Shown piece after piece: positions 6,467-14,426 of a stretch of 20,710 bases of DNA. Made by a program: the position numbers and the translations under genes. Origin of the DNA: Candidatus Borrarchaeota archaeon (GTDB taxonomy: Archaea; Asgardarchaeota; Sifarchaeia; Borrarchaeales; Borrarchaeaceae); the NCBI GenBank assembly GCA_016840645.1, contig JAEORY010000017.1:1-20710 (forward strand), read 5' to 3'. The stretch's first letter is position 1; each line of letters begins with the position of its first letter. A model generated the notes under the pieces. That model ran no database searches, had not been told where the DNA came from, and saw only the letters and a list, made by a program, of their open reading frames with translations.

Positions 6467-8146
6467 TTGCCTGAGAAGGAAAATCTATTTAATACCCTTC
6501 TTAATTCTGTACAATCCCTAAAATCGCCTTATACTCAAGCAATTACGTTAACGCATATTTCTGGACAATTTTTAAAAATGAATGATGCAAGAAGTGAAGA
6601 GTTTTTTAATCAAGCACTAAGTATTGCGGAACAGATGCCTAATGATTTGGAACAACTTGGCGTAATGCAAAATCTAATAGGCACTGCAGTTAGCGCAGTT
6701 AGAGCTACAAATGATATTGAAAAACTTGAAACAACAATAAATATTGCCAAATCAATATATCTCCCTTATAACAAGTTCTATAATCTTGTAGATATTCTTA
6801 AGGTATTTTTTCATCTCATAGGAAAAGACAAAACGCTGAAGTTTATTAACGACGATATATTGCCCGCAATTGATGAAATTACTAGCAAATCGTATCGGTT
6901 TGAGATTTTAAGCGAAATTATTACTGTTTTAAGCGATATGAGCGCTGCTTTCAATGATATTGAATTAATTAAACAAGCACAACAGAATCTTGATCTAATA
7001 GAAGTATCCTCATTCTACTATATCGCTTTAATCTCCATTGCAAAGGCATTTTTGAGTTATGCTGAAGCTAATCAGGATCAAAATTGGATTTCAAATGCTC
7101 TTGAGTCTCTGATGAAATTACCTGAAATGTCATCGCTTACGACTGCACTTATTGATGTATCAATTACCTTGCTAAGGATGGAAAATGAAAAACAAGCTGA
7201 AGAAATAATTGAAAAAGCAATTAATTACACTGAACAAATCGAGGAGTCTTCAAGACAATCTGTTGCGCTTTCATACATTGCTAAAGCATTCATAAAATTA
7301 AATGAACCCAATAAAGCAAAACAGCAACTCTTAAGAGCTGTCGAAGCAGCGCATACTCTAACAGATCAGGAATTGTTAAACTTGGCATGGCAAAGTATCA
7401 TTGAAGCACTAAACGAACTAAGTTCCAGTGATAAACTCTCTTTAATTCAAGAGATTGTTGAAGCAATTGAAAACTTATCAAACATTACACTCCGTGCTTT
7501 TGCCTTTAATCACATCATTACTACGCTTAACAATGAGGGTAAGATTGCGCAGTCTTTTTTTCAAGAAATACTACAAAAAGCTGTTGCAACAGTTAAATCT
7601 ATTCGAAACAAACTAGTACGCGAAACCGCAGCAATAACTCTTGCAGAAATTCTAATAGAAAAGAGTTCATCAATAACAGATGTTTTTCTTGTGAACTCAA
7701 TTTATGAGTTAGCGAAGGAAATAAAAGATCCGAAAAGCTCAATATATCTTCTTACTGAAATAGCACAGATAGAACATTCACTTGAACGCAAAAAAGAGGC
7801 TAAAGATTTATTAGACGGCACGAGACCATTTTTAAATCTGATTTCTAACGTTTTTGAGAAAGTTTACGTACTGCTTTATGTAGCGAAAGGATATTCAGAA
7901 CTTGGGCTTCAGAATGAATTTAATGATTTAATTGCAGAACTCACGGAATTAGTCAACGAAATCAAAGCATTAAAGGAACTTGCTTTCGCTTTAACTAATA
8001 TAGCAAAATTACTTGCCCAAAGTAATGAAAAAAATCGTGCACAGCAATTTCTTTATCAAGCATTAGAAGTCTCGAATGAACTTCCAAACGAACTTGAAAA
8101 ATCGGGTGTGCTAACTTCTATAACAGAAGTTGTATTCTCACTTTAA
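6467..8146 (+). CDS. Alpha-helical repeat protein (TPR-like solenoid), 559 residues
   Basis: The protein is built throughout from about 35-45-residue helix pairs of the pattern A-L-x-x-I-A-x-A-F-x-K-x-N-E-x-x-K-A. Examples are SVALSYIAKAFIKLNEPNKA, LAFALTNIAKLLAQSNEKNR and TQAITLTHISGQFLKMNDAR. I count about twelve pairs, so this is a long solenoid expected to bind proteins. No enzymatic domain, membrane segment or signal peptide is present. I prefer the TTG at 6467 to the frame's first TTG at 6452 because GGAGGT (6454-6459) would be its ribosome site with normal spacing. No neighbour on the same strand is close, so it is probably monocistronic. It is a different repeat family from the 484-residue protein upstream. 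Function unknown. Confidence 0.75.
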   Translation: MPEKENLFNTLLNSVQSLKSPYTQAITLTHISGQFLKMNDARSEEFFNQALSIAEQMPNDLEQLGVMQNLIGTAVSAVRATNDIEKLETTINIAKSIYLPYNKFYNLVDILKVFFHLIGKDKTLKFINDDILPAIDEITSKSYRFEILSEIITVLSDMSAAFNDIELIKQAQQNLDLIEVSSFYYIALISIAKAFLSYAEANQDQNWISNALESLMKLPEMSSLTTALIDVSITLLRMENEKQAEEIIEKAINYTEQIEESSRQSVALSYIAKAFIKLNEPNKAKQQLLRAVEAAHTLTDQELLNLAWQSIIEALNELSSSDKLSLIQEIVEAIENLSNITLRAFAFNHIITTLNNEGKIAQSFFQEILQKAVATVKSIRNKLVRETAAITLAEILIEKSSSITDVFLVNSIYELAKEIKDPKSSIYLLTEIAQIEHSLERKKEAKDLLDGTRPFLNLISNVFEKVYVLLYVAKGYSELGLQNEFNDLIAELTELVNEIKALKELAFALTNIAKLLAQSNEKNRAQQFLYQALEVSNELPNELEKSGVLTSITEVVFSL

Positions 8147-8186
8147 TTTCCACATTGTCACTTTAAACTAAAAATATAGGACGAAA

Positions 8187-8228
8187 GTCAACTACCCCAC
8201 CCTAAAGGGAAGGGCTTCCAGAGGCGGG
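8187..8228 (-). mobile_element. Solo IS200/IS605-type right-end / guide-RNA scaffold-like hairpin
   Basis: On the minus strand the order is CCCGCC, TGGAAG, then CCCTTCCC-TTTA-GGGTGGGG and TAGTTGAC. It is the sister of the structure at 471-509 (identical GGGTGGGGTAGTT core), in the opposite orientation. It lies 12 bases past the stop of the dehydratase gene and no tnpB precedes it, so it is a solo end. A guide, if transcribed, would start at 8186 and read toward lower coordinates. Confidence 0.5.
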
Positions 8229-8240
8229 AATCGTGAAGAA

Positions 8241-9404
8241 TCACAGCGTAGGACCAGCTCTCAAGATTGATAGTTCGTCAAGACCCAAAATCTCCGCTTT
8301 GGTTTTCTTTCCAGAAGCAACAGCAAGTAATTCTTCAAATAGTTCTTTGCCAGTTTCTTCAATGGTCTTCTTTCCTAGAACGATTAAAGATCCATCAATA
8401 TCCATGAGTTCTTCACTAATTTTTTGTGCATTCGGATTACCTGTCAATTTGAGGGTAGGTACTAACATAGATCCCGTAGGGATTCCACGGCCAGTTGTTA
8501 CAACCATTGCCTGAGCACCAGCAGCGAACATACCTGTTATCGACTCGGGATCACGACCTGGAGTGTCCATAACGAGCAATCCTTTTTTTGATGGACGATA
8601 TGAATAGTCTAAGACTTCCTGAAGTGGTTTGGAACCAGCTTTCATCACAGCTCCAAGTGACTTCTCCTCGATAGAACTTAGTCCTCCTGCAATGTTTCCA
8701 GATGTTGGTTGACTTCCTCGTATATCAACCCCCATGTTCTTCGCGTTTTCCTCGAAACGATTTACGATCCGAATGAGATCATTAGCAACTTCTTCATTTA
8801 CAGCTCTTCGCGCAAGAATATGTTCTGCGCCAATAATTTCTGTGGTTTCTGAAAGTATTACAGATCCACCTTCTGTGACGACCATATCTGACATCACGCC
8901 TACAGCAGGATTTGCTGCGATTCCAGATGTGGTATCACTTCCTCCGCATTGAAGTGCAATTATCAATCCACTAAGATCCATCGGTTCTTTTTGTAATGTT
9001 GATGCTTTTCGAACCATCTCTTGAGCAATTGCAGAACCTTTTTCAATGCTCTTAAGTAGTCCACCAGAATCTTGAACTATCATCCATTCTACTGGAAAAT
9101 CACGCATAGATTTGATCTTTGCGGCGAGTTCGTTGGCGAGGACATTTTCGCATCCCCATCCAACAACTAAAATCGAAGCTAAATTAGGATGCGTCCCCAA
9201 ACCGACTAAGGTTCGAACTGTTTGCTCATAGTCAGCCCCAATTTGGGCACATCCCTCTCTGTGCGTGATGGCAAGAGTGCCACCCACTGCATCTGTAATC
9301 TTTTGTACAACACTATTCGCGCAGGTAACACTCGACATAACACCGACATAGTTCCGGATACCAACCCGCCCATCTTCTCTTTTATAGCCCCAAAATTCCG
9401 CCAA
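8241..9404 (-). CDS. UxaA-family dehydratase/lyase, catalytic subunit
   Basis: The protein has 387 residues matching the C-terminal catalytic part of the altronate/galactarate dehydratase family, which also includes the large subunit of (2R)-sulfolactate sulfo-lyase. Landmarks are FWGYKREDGRVGIRN at residues 4-18, THREGCAQIGADYEQT near residue 50, LVVGWGCEN near 80, LQCGGSDTTSGIAANPAVG near 150, and GRDPESITGMFAAGAQ in the C-terminal half. The enzymes eliminate water or sulfite from hydroxy acids using a metal site. The substrate cannot be read from sequence; sugar acids or sulfolactate are the family options. It starts at a TTG two bases after the stop of the SAF gene, with its ribosome site (GGAGG) inside that gene, so the two are translationally coupled. 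The downstream end is followed by an IS605-like hairpin. Confidence 0.8.
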   Translation of the reverse strand: MAEFWGYKREDGRVGIRNYVGVMSSVTCANSVVQKITDAVGGTLAITHREGCAQIGADYEQTVRTLVGLGTHPNLASILVVGWGCENVLANELAAKIKSMRDFPVEWMIVQDSGGLLKSIEKGSAIAQEMVRKASTLQKEPMDLSGLIIALQCGGSDTTSGIAANPAVGVMSDMVVTEGGSVILSETTEIIGAEHILARRAVNEEVANDLIRIVNRFEENAKNMGVDIRGSQPTSGNIAGGLSSIEEKSLGAVMKAGSKPLQEVLDYSYRPSKKGLLVMDTPGRDPESITGMFAAGAQAMVVTTGRGIPTGSMLVPTLKLTGNPNAQKISEELMDIDGSLIVLGKKTIEETGKELFEELLAVASGKKTKAEILGLDELSILRAGPTL

Positions 9405-9406
9405 GC

Positions 9407-9706
9407 TTATGCCTCCTTTATGTCACCTCTACCTCTTAAACTCTCAATGTTTTGAATATGTGCATGTTCTCCGACAGTAATAGGTACGGTTGCTCGTCCA
9501 ATTACTTCGCCATATTTGATTATTTCATCACCTTCTGCGATCGACTTAACGGCGAACTTGTGACCAAACTTAATGTCGCTTATAACAGTCATTTTATCTT
9601 CTGTATCTCCCATTCTTACAATAACGATATCTCCTGCCTTAACGTCTGATATTAAAGTTGCTACGTTATCTTTTTCGTGTATAACAATTGCACGCTTTTC
9701 TGACAA
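9407..9706 (-). CDS. SAF-domain small subunit of the UxaA-family enzyme
   Basis: The protein has 99 residues matching the N-terminal SAF domain of altronate dehydratase and the small subunit type of sulfolactate sulfo-lyase. Visible marks are AIVIHEKDNVATLISDVKAGD, then FGHKFAVKSIAEGDEIIKYGEVIG, then VGEHAHIQNIESLRGRGDI; the H-x-H-N-type end is typical of the family. It completes the active site or binds substrate with the catalytic subunit encoded immediately downstream. The start is a TTG at 9706 behind AGGAGGAG. In many organisms the two parts are fused; here they are separate genes. The 160-base gap to the divergent OsmC gene must hold its promoter. Confidence 0.8.
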   Translation of the reverse strand: MSEKRAIVIHEKDNVATLISDVKAGDIVIVRMGDTEDKMTVISDIKFGHKFAVKSIAEGDEIIKYGEVIGRATVPITVGEHAHIQNIESLRGRGDIKEA

Positions 9707-9866
9707 AAAAACTCCTCCTGTATAAGATTATTTACTACAGTATATCCCATATAATAAACTTTGAATGCATTTCAGACTATTATCATTAAATAAATTATGC
9801 TTAAGTCTTCAAAATAACTCACATTCTTGAGATTTAGCTTGAGTTTTTCCGCTTTGAGGTGATTTA

Positions 9867-10274
9867 TTGAGTGAAAAATCAAAGAATGGACATATGGATT
9901 TCGAAATTGATCTTAAACTTAAGGAACCTCCATTTCAGTTTGAAGTGGATTTCAAGTTGCCAGAAGTAGATGAATTTGTTGTTGATGAACCGCCAGACAT
10001 TGGAGGTGAAGGCAGGGGACCGAATGCCTCACGTATTCTTGCATCAGCAATTGGATTTTGTCTAAGTGCAAGTCTTTCTTTTTGTCTTCGAAAGTCGAGA
10101 TTAGAAGTTAAAAACATAAAAACAAAAGTACATGGAACGATTAGGCGCAATAAGGACGGTTATTGGAGAATACAAGACATTCAGGTGGAGATTTCACCCA
10201 CTTTTGAACCCGATACTCCTCAAAACAGAATCGACAGATGCAAGGAAACCTTACAATTATTTATAAAAATGTGA
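9867..10274 (+). CDS. OsmC-like protein, apparently shortened at the C-terminus
   Basis: OsmC-fold proteins reduce organic peroxides with two cysteines. The segment GEGRGPNASRILASAIGFCLSA (residues about 47-68) matches the conserved region before and including the first active-site Cys, followed by the strand VKNIKTKVHGTI. The frame ends RCKETLQLFIKM then TGA, where relatives usually carry the second Cys (a C-T-V-type motif) plus a short final strand. After the stop the sequence runs within 30 bases into the hairpin of the iscB element. The C-terminus may therefore have been lost by nonsense mutation or by insertion of the element. Start is a TTG at 9867 behind GAGGTGA (9856-9862). Activity is doubtful without the second cysteine. 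Confidence 0.65.
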   Translation: MSEKSKNGHMDFEIDLKLKEPPFQFEVDFKLPEVDEFVVDEPPDIGGEGRGPNASRILASAIGFCLSASLSFCLRKSRLEVKNIKTKVHGTIRRNKDGYWRIQDIQVEISPTFEPDTPQNRIDRCKETLQLFIKM

Positions 10275-10301
10275 ACTTTTTATCATTTCTCCGCAAGAAG
10301 A

Positions 10302-10321
10302 CCCCCCAACTTATTGGGGGG
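10302..10321. repeat. Hairpin repeat downstream of iscB
   Basis: CCCCCCAA-CTTA-TTGGGGGG is an 8-bp perfect stem, followed on the plus strand by GATGAATTG. On the minus strand it reads CAATTCAT, stem, then CTTCTTGCGG, the same order as the copy at 11781. It is the likely right-end hairpin recognised by a TnpA transposase, and might also end iscB transcription. Confidence 0.6.
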
Positions 10322-10335
10322 ATGAATTGCGCCTC

Positions 10336-11751
10336 TTAGTGGTCTTTGAAGGTGAATGCTAAGCCTTTTCCATATTTCAACAGTTTCACGTTTTTAATAT
10401 TGGTGTTTACGACCGTTCCATGTGAATCACATAATCGTATCCATTTTCCGTAATTGAATACGCCTTTGACTTTGTATAAGTTTCCATCATACTTTACCAC
10501 ATCATGGGGTTGCAACTGGTACCTCTGTCTCCTAATTGACGGTTTGAATCCCTTGCGATTCGTCTGTATCGAACGATTATTGCGCCTGACTTGAATCACC
10601 TGGTAAGGACGGCAGCGTTCTTGATCGGTTCCGCCTGCAATTACGAACGCGTCATTAACATGTGATTTTTCCAGACCTAACTTGTTACGTTGGTATTTGG
10701 TGATGTACCCGTAAGTATGCTCTGCGCCTAACTGCTCTACTATCCTCCAACGAATGTTATTCAGACATGCGGTTGCTTTAAGAGGTTTCTTTGCCTGTTG
10801 CTGGAGGTGAGGGTAGCCAAACTCCTCGGCGGTCTGATTTCCCTTCTTTACATTACAGGTTTTACAGGCTAAGGTAAGATTGGAGACTCTATCCGTTCCG
10901 TCTCTACTTTTAGGGATAGTATGCTCTACTTGTAGGGGAACGTCTGTTTTGCCACAGTAGGCGCATTTTCGTTTCCATTTGTCTAACAGGTATTCTCTGA
11001 CTTCATAGCCTTGAAGTGTACCTTGCTGATATTCTACGCCCGTAATTTCAGGGTGCTGCATTTTGTGTGCGTCGAAATTGGCCACTTCGACTTTTTTGAA
11101 GGTTATCGGTAGCAGTGTTTCGAGCTTATGGACTAATCGAATATGTGAGTCAAATCTATGCTGAGTACTTGGGGCTAACCAGCCTTCAGGTTGTTTTCGG
11201 TTATTAAATCGAGGTGGGCGATATCCTAATCTGCCTCGACGATTTCTACGATAGCGACGTTTCTCATCAATCTGTTTCGAGACATTCTGTCGTAAGGTTA
11301 AGGTGCCGCTGATGACCTCTAACTGAGCGGTCTTGGCACTAAATCCAATGTTCTTAAAGCCGATATCCACCCCTAGTTTAATGGGTTGTTTGTTTTCGCC
11401 AGTGGCATACCTTAACTGAATGGTGAAAGGGCAGCGTTCTTTAACAGTCGCCTTCCCATCCTTTAACAACCACTTGGACCTTCTCGGAGTGGTGGGCATG
11501 AGGGGTTGCCCTCTCATGTTTATTACATAAACAGGTACTCTCAAGTCCTGTTTCTCCCTGTTATTAATAGGGAGTTGGTTCTCTTCGCCAAGGTTATCAG
11601 TCAGTACTATACGATGATCACTGAGAGTTTCCTCTCTGTTTAAACCACCGTTTACAGAGCAAGGGACTAGAGAAGCATCCCTTGGTGTGTTCTTTAACTC
11701 TCCTGATAACTTAGATGCCGCCATATACCTGGCCTCTCTCAGGCTAATCAA
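10336..11751 (-). CDS. iscB: IscB RNA-guided nuclease (RuvC plus HNH)
   Basis: IscB is the transposon-encoded ancestor of Cas9. Domains, numbered from the TTG at 11751, run as follows: the PLMP region at 73-115 (VYVINMRGQPLMPTTPRR); RuvC-I with Asp129 (GVDIGFKNIG); an Arg-rich bridge helix at 164-186; RuvC-II with Glu222 (VEVANFD); HNH at 263-305 with C263/C266, His277 in VEHTIP and C296/C299; and RuvC-III with SHVNDAF (Asp367). All catalytic residues that I can place are present, so the nuclease looks intact. Relatives usually begin near VYVxNMRG. The first 70 residues may thus be untranslated, and a TTG at about 11544 is a plausible start. It sits between two hairpin repeats with its probable omega-RNA upstream. 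Confidence 0.9.
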   Translation of the reverse strand: MISLREARYMAASKLSGELKNTPRDASLVPCSVNGGLNREETLSDHRIVLTDNLGEENQLPINNREKQDLRVPVYVINMRGQPLMPTTPRRSKWLLKDGKATVKERCPFTIQLRYATGENKQPIKLGVDIGFKNIGFSAKTAQLEVISGTLTLRQNVSKQIDEKRRYRRNRRGRLGYRPPRFNNRKQPEGWLAPSTQHRFDSHIRLVHKLETLLPITFKKVEVANFDAHKMQHPEITGVEYQQGTLQGYEVREYLLDKWKRKCAYCGKTDVPLQVEHTIPKSRDGTDRVSNLTLACKTCNVKKGNQTAEEFGYPHLQQQAKKPLKATACLNNIRWRIVEQLGAEHTYGYITKYQRNKLGLEKSHVNDAFVIAGGTDQERCRPYQVIQVRRNNRSIQTNRKGFKPSIRRQRYQLQPHDVVKYDGNLYKVKGVFNYGKWIRLCDSHGTVVNTNIKNVKLLKYGKGLAFTFKDH

Positions 11752-12150
11752 CTAATTACTCTTATTCCTCACGGAACAAGCCCCCTAACTTGTTAGGGGG
11801 TAATTGACTGAAATCCACACTTCTATGATAATTATCAATTCCTCCTACTTTCAGCAAGGAAGAACCAGCCTTAAGGTTATCGGGCTGTACGCTCGTCACC
11901 GAGTTCAACACATACTTCATTAAGCACAATTTTTTTAGTATTTCAGCAGTCTTGAAGGACGTTATCCCGTTATGCTTGAAGAATCATGGTTCATCGACCA
12001 TTTACAGTAAGGACTGCCCTGTTTCAAACGAGGCTCTACATACGCCCCAGCTTGTGAGAACACCCAATCGTAAACGGCTGGAAATGCATCCTCAAATCCC
12101 CGTCTCTTCGAGCGATTACATAATTTGTGAGTTGATGCACCGACAAATTA
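11752..12150 (-). ncRNA. Probable IscB omega-RNA region
   Basis: IscB omega-RNAs are encoded immediately upstream of the gene with the guide at their 5' end. This stretch on the minus strand has the highly paired, GC-richer look of such an RNA: AACTCGGTGACGAGCG, then CCTTAAGGCTGG, then CCTTGCTGAAAGTAGG, then the 9-bp hairpin at 11781-11800. No convincing protein lies here; a 67-codon plus-strand frame has no family look. The RNA may extend into the first 200 bases of the iscB frame. Its 5' end and guide, near 12130-12170, cannot be fixed by eye. Confidence 0.55.
11781..11800. repeat. Hairpin repeat upstream of iscB, partner of 10302-10321
   Basis: CCCCCTAAC-TT-GTTAGGGGG is a perfect 9-bp stem. 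On the minus strand it is preceded by TCAATTA and followed by CTTGTTCCG, close to the arrangement at 10302. The two copies therefore lie in the same orientation, one on each side of iscB. It probably belongs to the omega-RNA scaffold or element end. Confidence 0.6.
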
Positions 12151-12568
12151 TATAATCCTGAATAATACAATGCCCTATTGTACTTTTAAAGCAAGACACC
12201 CCTCAATGTAACTATGAAAAGTTAAATTGTTTCAAGTCAGTATAAAGTTAAAGATTTTGCAGTAAAGATACGGATATTGTTGAATCTCCTTCCTTGCTTT
12301 CTAAAAATAGGTCTAAAATAATTCTACGTACGTTGCTACTTAATTTTAGCAAAGATTGTGCGAAAACTATACGAAGCGTGATTGCCTCGTTTATGCAGCC
12401 TATACAAACTTTACTTTGATTGGAATGCCTTTTCTAACGCTGGATGTTATAATACAATTGTAAAGGCGTGAGACAAGAAATCCCCGTAAGAGTAAAAATG
12501 GTATAAGTCGCATCAATGATTATTGAACTTTGCAGATTAAACTCCGTCTCTTCTTTTCCCCTCGCCCA
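12151..12568. other. AT-rich stretch without a recognisable gene
   Basis: About 420 bases lie between the iscB element and the regulator's stop codon. I see no tRNA, no clear promoter pair and no credible protein; plus-strand frames here have random composition. It may be old flanking or element DNA. A search for the lost OsmC C-terminus here gave only a short, unconvincing Cys-Thr-Phe stretch near 12178. Confidence 0.4.
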
Positions 12569-12910
12569 TTATTTCGTTTGTTCCGATTTGGGAAAACAAG
12601 TAAGATTTGGTTTATTCCTTAAAGTTAAACAGACTTCACATATGTTTTGTGCGACTTCACCTATTTTTTGTTCATTACCTTTATACTTCGTGAAAAACTC
12701 TTTAATTGAGTTAATTAACTCTTCATCTTTGCTAAAATCAGTTAATCCACGTTGTTCTTTGATGTATCTAGAAATAGCAGATTGAGTAAGTCCGAGTTTT
12801 TTTGCTGCTTCTTCTTGTGTCATACCCTGGTTTTCGACAAGTTCTTTTGCGAGAAATGCACGAATCATTGGTAAAATATATTTCACAATCGTTTCACATG
12901 GAGGGCGCAA
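12569..12910 (-). CDS. COG2522-type archaeal transcriptional regulator (Xre-like HTH)
   Basis: The protein has 113 residues. It opens MRPPCETIVKYILPMIRAFLAKELVE, the characteristic start of this archaeal family. A helix-turn-helix follows at about 27-55: MTQEEAAKKLGLTQSAISRY. The C-terminus has the conserved cysteines ICEVC (about 90-93) plus Cys at about 104. With Cys5 these four could bind a metal or iron-sulfur cluster and sense a ligand or redox state; that is an inference. The TTG start at 12910 has AAGGAGG upstream. A palindrome touching its TATA box (12959-12977) suggests self-repression. The gene lies between iscB and tnpB; it could regulate the locus or just be trapped between elements. 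Confidence 0.85.
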   Translation of the reverse strand: MRPPCETIVKYILPMIRAFLAKELVENQGMTQEEAAKKLGLTQSAISRYIKEQRGLTDFSKDEELINSIKEFFTKYKGNEQKIGEVAQNICEVCLTLRNKPNLTCFPKSEQTK

Positions 12911-12958
12911 TTATACCACTCCTCCTTTTTATTAGGATAGCAATGATACTATTCATTA

Positions 12959-12977
12959 ATGCCATTGGCATATAAAT
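12959..12977 (-). promoter_or_regulatory. TATA box with abutting palindromic operator of the regulator gene
   Basis: On the minus strand, TTTATAT (12971-12977) is followed directly by ATGCCA-A-TGGCAT (12959-12971), a perfect 6-1-6 palindrome. The TATA centre is about 63 bases from the start codon. A dimer bound there would block TFB or polymerase, the usual layout of archaeal autorepression. Confidence 0.55.
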
Positions 12978-13015
12978 GGTTCTATATGACTTTTCTTTCT
13001 CCAACAACTTTGTTG

Positions 13016-13056
13016 CATGAACTACCTCACGCTAAAGCAGTGAGGCTTCCTGTTTC
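13016..13056 (-). ncRNA. Right end / guide-RNA scaffold hairpin of the tnpB element
   Basis: On the minus strand, GAAACAGGAAG is followed by CCTCAC-TGCTTTAGC-GTGAGG (perfect 6-bp stem, 9-base loop) and TAGTTCATG. It overlaps the last codons and TGA of tnpB, as in typical tnpB RNA scaffolds. The guide would start at 13015, where CAACAA-AG-TTGTTG, itself an inverted repeat, occurs (13002-13015). Confidence 0.65.
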
Positions 13057-14298
13057 TGCGACCATACTTGCCTTAACGTAGGCTATCTGGTTCAGATAGT
13101 CCAACGTTAACGTAGAGGTATTAGTCTCCGCAGGCGTAACTTCGGTAGGTCCCCTACCTAGGGTTTTATATGCTTCGTGTTCTAGTACACAACTGCTGTT
13201 ATAATCACGATCTATCATCAGACCGCAGTGATGACACACATAGGTGCGTTCGGCTAAACTCATAGCGCGCTGATGACCGCAACGCGAACAACTCTTGGTG
13301 GAGGGGAAGAAACGGTCAATTTCCACCGGTGTATGCACCTTGGTTTCAAGCATGCGAATTATTCCACCCAGGCTGGTTGACAGCATTCTGCTACCCCACA
13401 GGCGTTGCCAGAAGCGTAAATTCTCAGTTTGATAACATACCATTTGAAAATTGGTGGCGAGGAAATGAACCAGTTTATTGCGGATGTCTCGTTTAATATT
13501 GGTGGTTTTAGTGTACGCTTTGAGCAACTTATAGAGCGTTTTCCACCAATTCTTACTGCGATATTGTTTGCGACTTAACTTCTTGCACAACTGCTTTATA
13601 CGACGCGTAACTGGTACCTTGTATTGAACACGTACCCCGATCGAAAGTATTAACTGATGTTTTACCCCAAAATCAATGCCAATTGATTTAGGTGGCACTA
13701 TCATCGCCGGTTTGCGCTCTCGTGAGGTATAGGTAGTTATCGCCACGTAATACTCGCCATGCTGGTGCAGTAAGGTCGCATTGGCACATTCACAATTAGG
13801 CAGCAGTTGTTCCAGGCCGTTGACACGCAATTTTTGAGGTATCTTTTGAATCCGCAAGTATTTCCTGTTGATAATCTTGTAGGTATTGCCGTATTGCTTG
13901 AGCGGGATGGAATTCACATATGACTTAAACTTCAACCGCCCTACTTTGTGTCCCTTCGCTTTTACACGCGCTAAGCCACGGATATTCTGTTAGGTGCGTG
14001 TTATGATGCTCTGACGCATGTGTGACGATAAATGCTTCAATTGGCGAAGTTCAAACCGGTCTTTAACTTTCACTGGCACGGCCTTTATTTTATAATCGAT
14101 AGAAAACACGTTAAGATGGCCAACACAGTAATTGTACAGCCATTTCGCTTCCAAAAACCAACGTTTTAAGCGAGTTAAGGAGTCTTGGTTTAAGTGCGAG
14201 CGGTCAAGCTTCACCGTATACACGCGGCACAGCATGTGTTCACGACGCTCTTTAGTGTACTTCACCGTCGTTTTGATCCGCTCGTTCTTTTTTGACAT
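13027..14298 (-). pseudogene. tnpB: tnpB (IS605 OrfB family), interrupted by one in-frame TAA
   Basis: The full frame from the ATG at 14298 (GAGGAG upstream) to the TGA at 13027-13029 is 424 codons, the normal TnpB size. A single TAA at 13990-13992 breaks it. The sequence flows across it without a frame change: HMRQSIITRT, stop, then QNIRGLARVKAKGHKVGRLK. RuvC marks remain: Asp in SIGIDFGVKH, Glu in QTENLRFW, a zinc finger with CSRCG and CHHCG, and a final Asp in MIDRDYNSS. TnpB is an RNA-guided DNA nuclease of IS200/IS605 elements. The downstream part could still be translated alone but would lack the N-terminal wedge region. The one lesion suggests recent inactivation or a base error. No TnpA is seen. 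Confidence 0.85.
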
Positions 14299-14426
14299 GG
14301 CACAAGTTCTCCTCAAAACTTAAAATATCTATTTATTAATTTACAACACAGCTTCTCACTCTACTTACTACGTCCTTGTTTATAAACTCAACAAAACTTA
14401 TTAAGAAGTTAGAAACGTAACATTCT

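Larger units (their letters stand above)
10295..12160 (-). mobile_element. iscB-carrying IS200/IS605-like element (outer limits approximate)
   Basis: It contains iscB, a matching hairpin repeat on each side of the gene (10302-10321 and 11781-11800) and an upstream region that looks like an omega-RNA gene. No TnpA transposase is present, so it would move only with help from elsewhere. The base composition is richer in GC than the neighbouring genes, consistent with transfer. The right limit is set only by where structured sequence gives way to AT-rich DNA. Confidence 0.6.

Noticed and set aside
4173..8146. The two helical-repeat proteins as tandem duplicates, or as relatives of the SIR2-TPR protein
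   Set aside because: The repeat motifs and end domains differ. Shared helix-pair periodicity alone does not show common descent.
10260..10325. TGA at the end of the OsmC-like gene as selenocysteine
   Set aside because: Reading through gives TFYHFSARR and then the C/G-rich hairpin of the iscB element, with no similarity to an OsmC C-terminus. The hairpin is better explained as a transposon end than a selenocysteine signal.
11952..12155. A 67-codon plus-strand frame opposite the probable omega-RNA
   Set aside because: There is no ribosome site and the composition is mixed; it lies over structured RNA-like sequence on the other strand.
13027..14316. Two separate genes (108 and 302 residues) instead of one tnpB
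   Set aside because: Both frames are in the same phase, separated by only one stop, and together give a full-length TnpB with homology continuous across the break.
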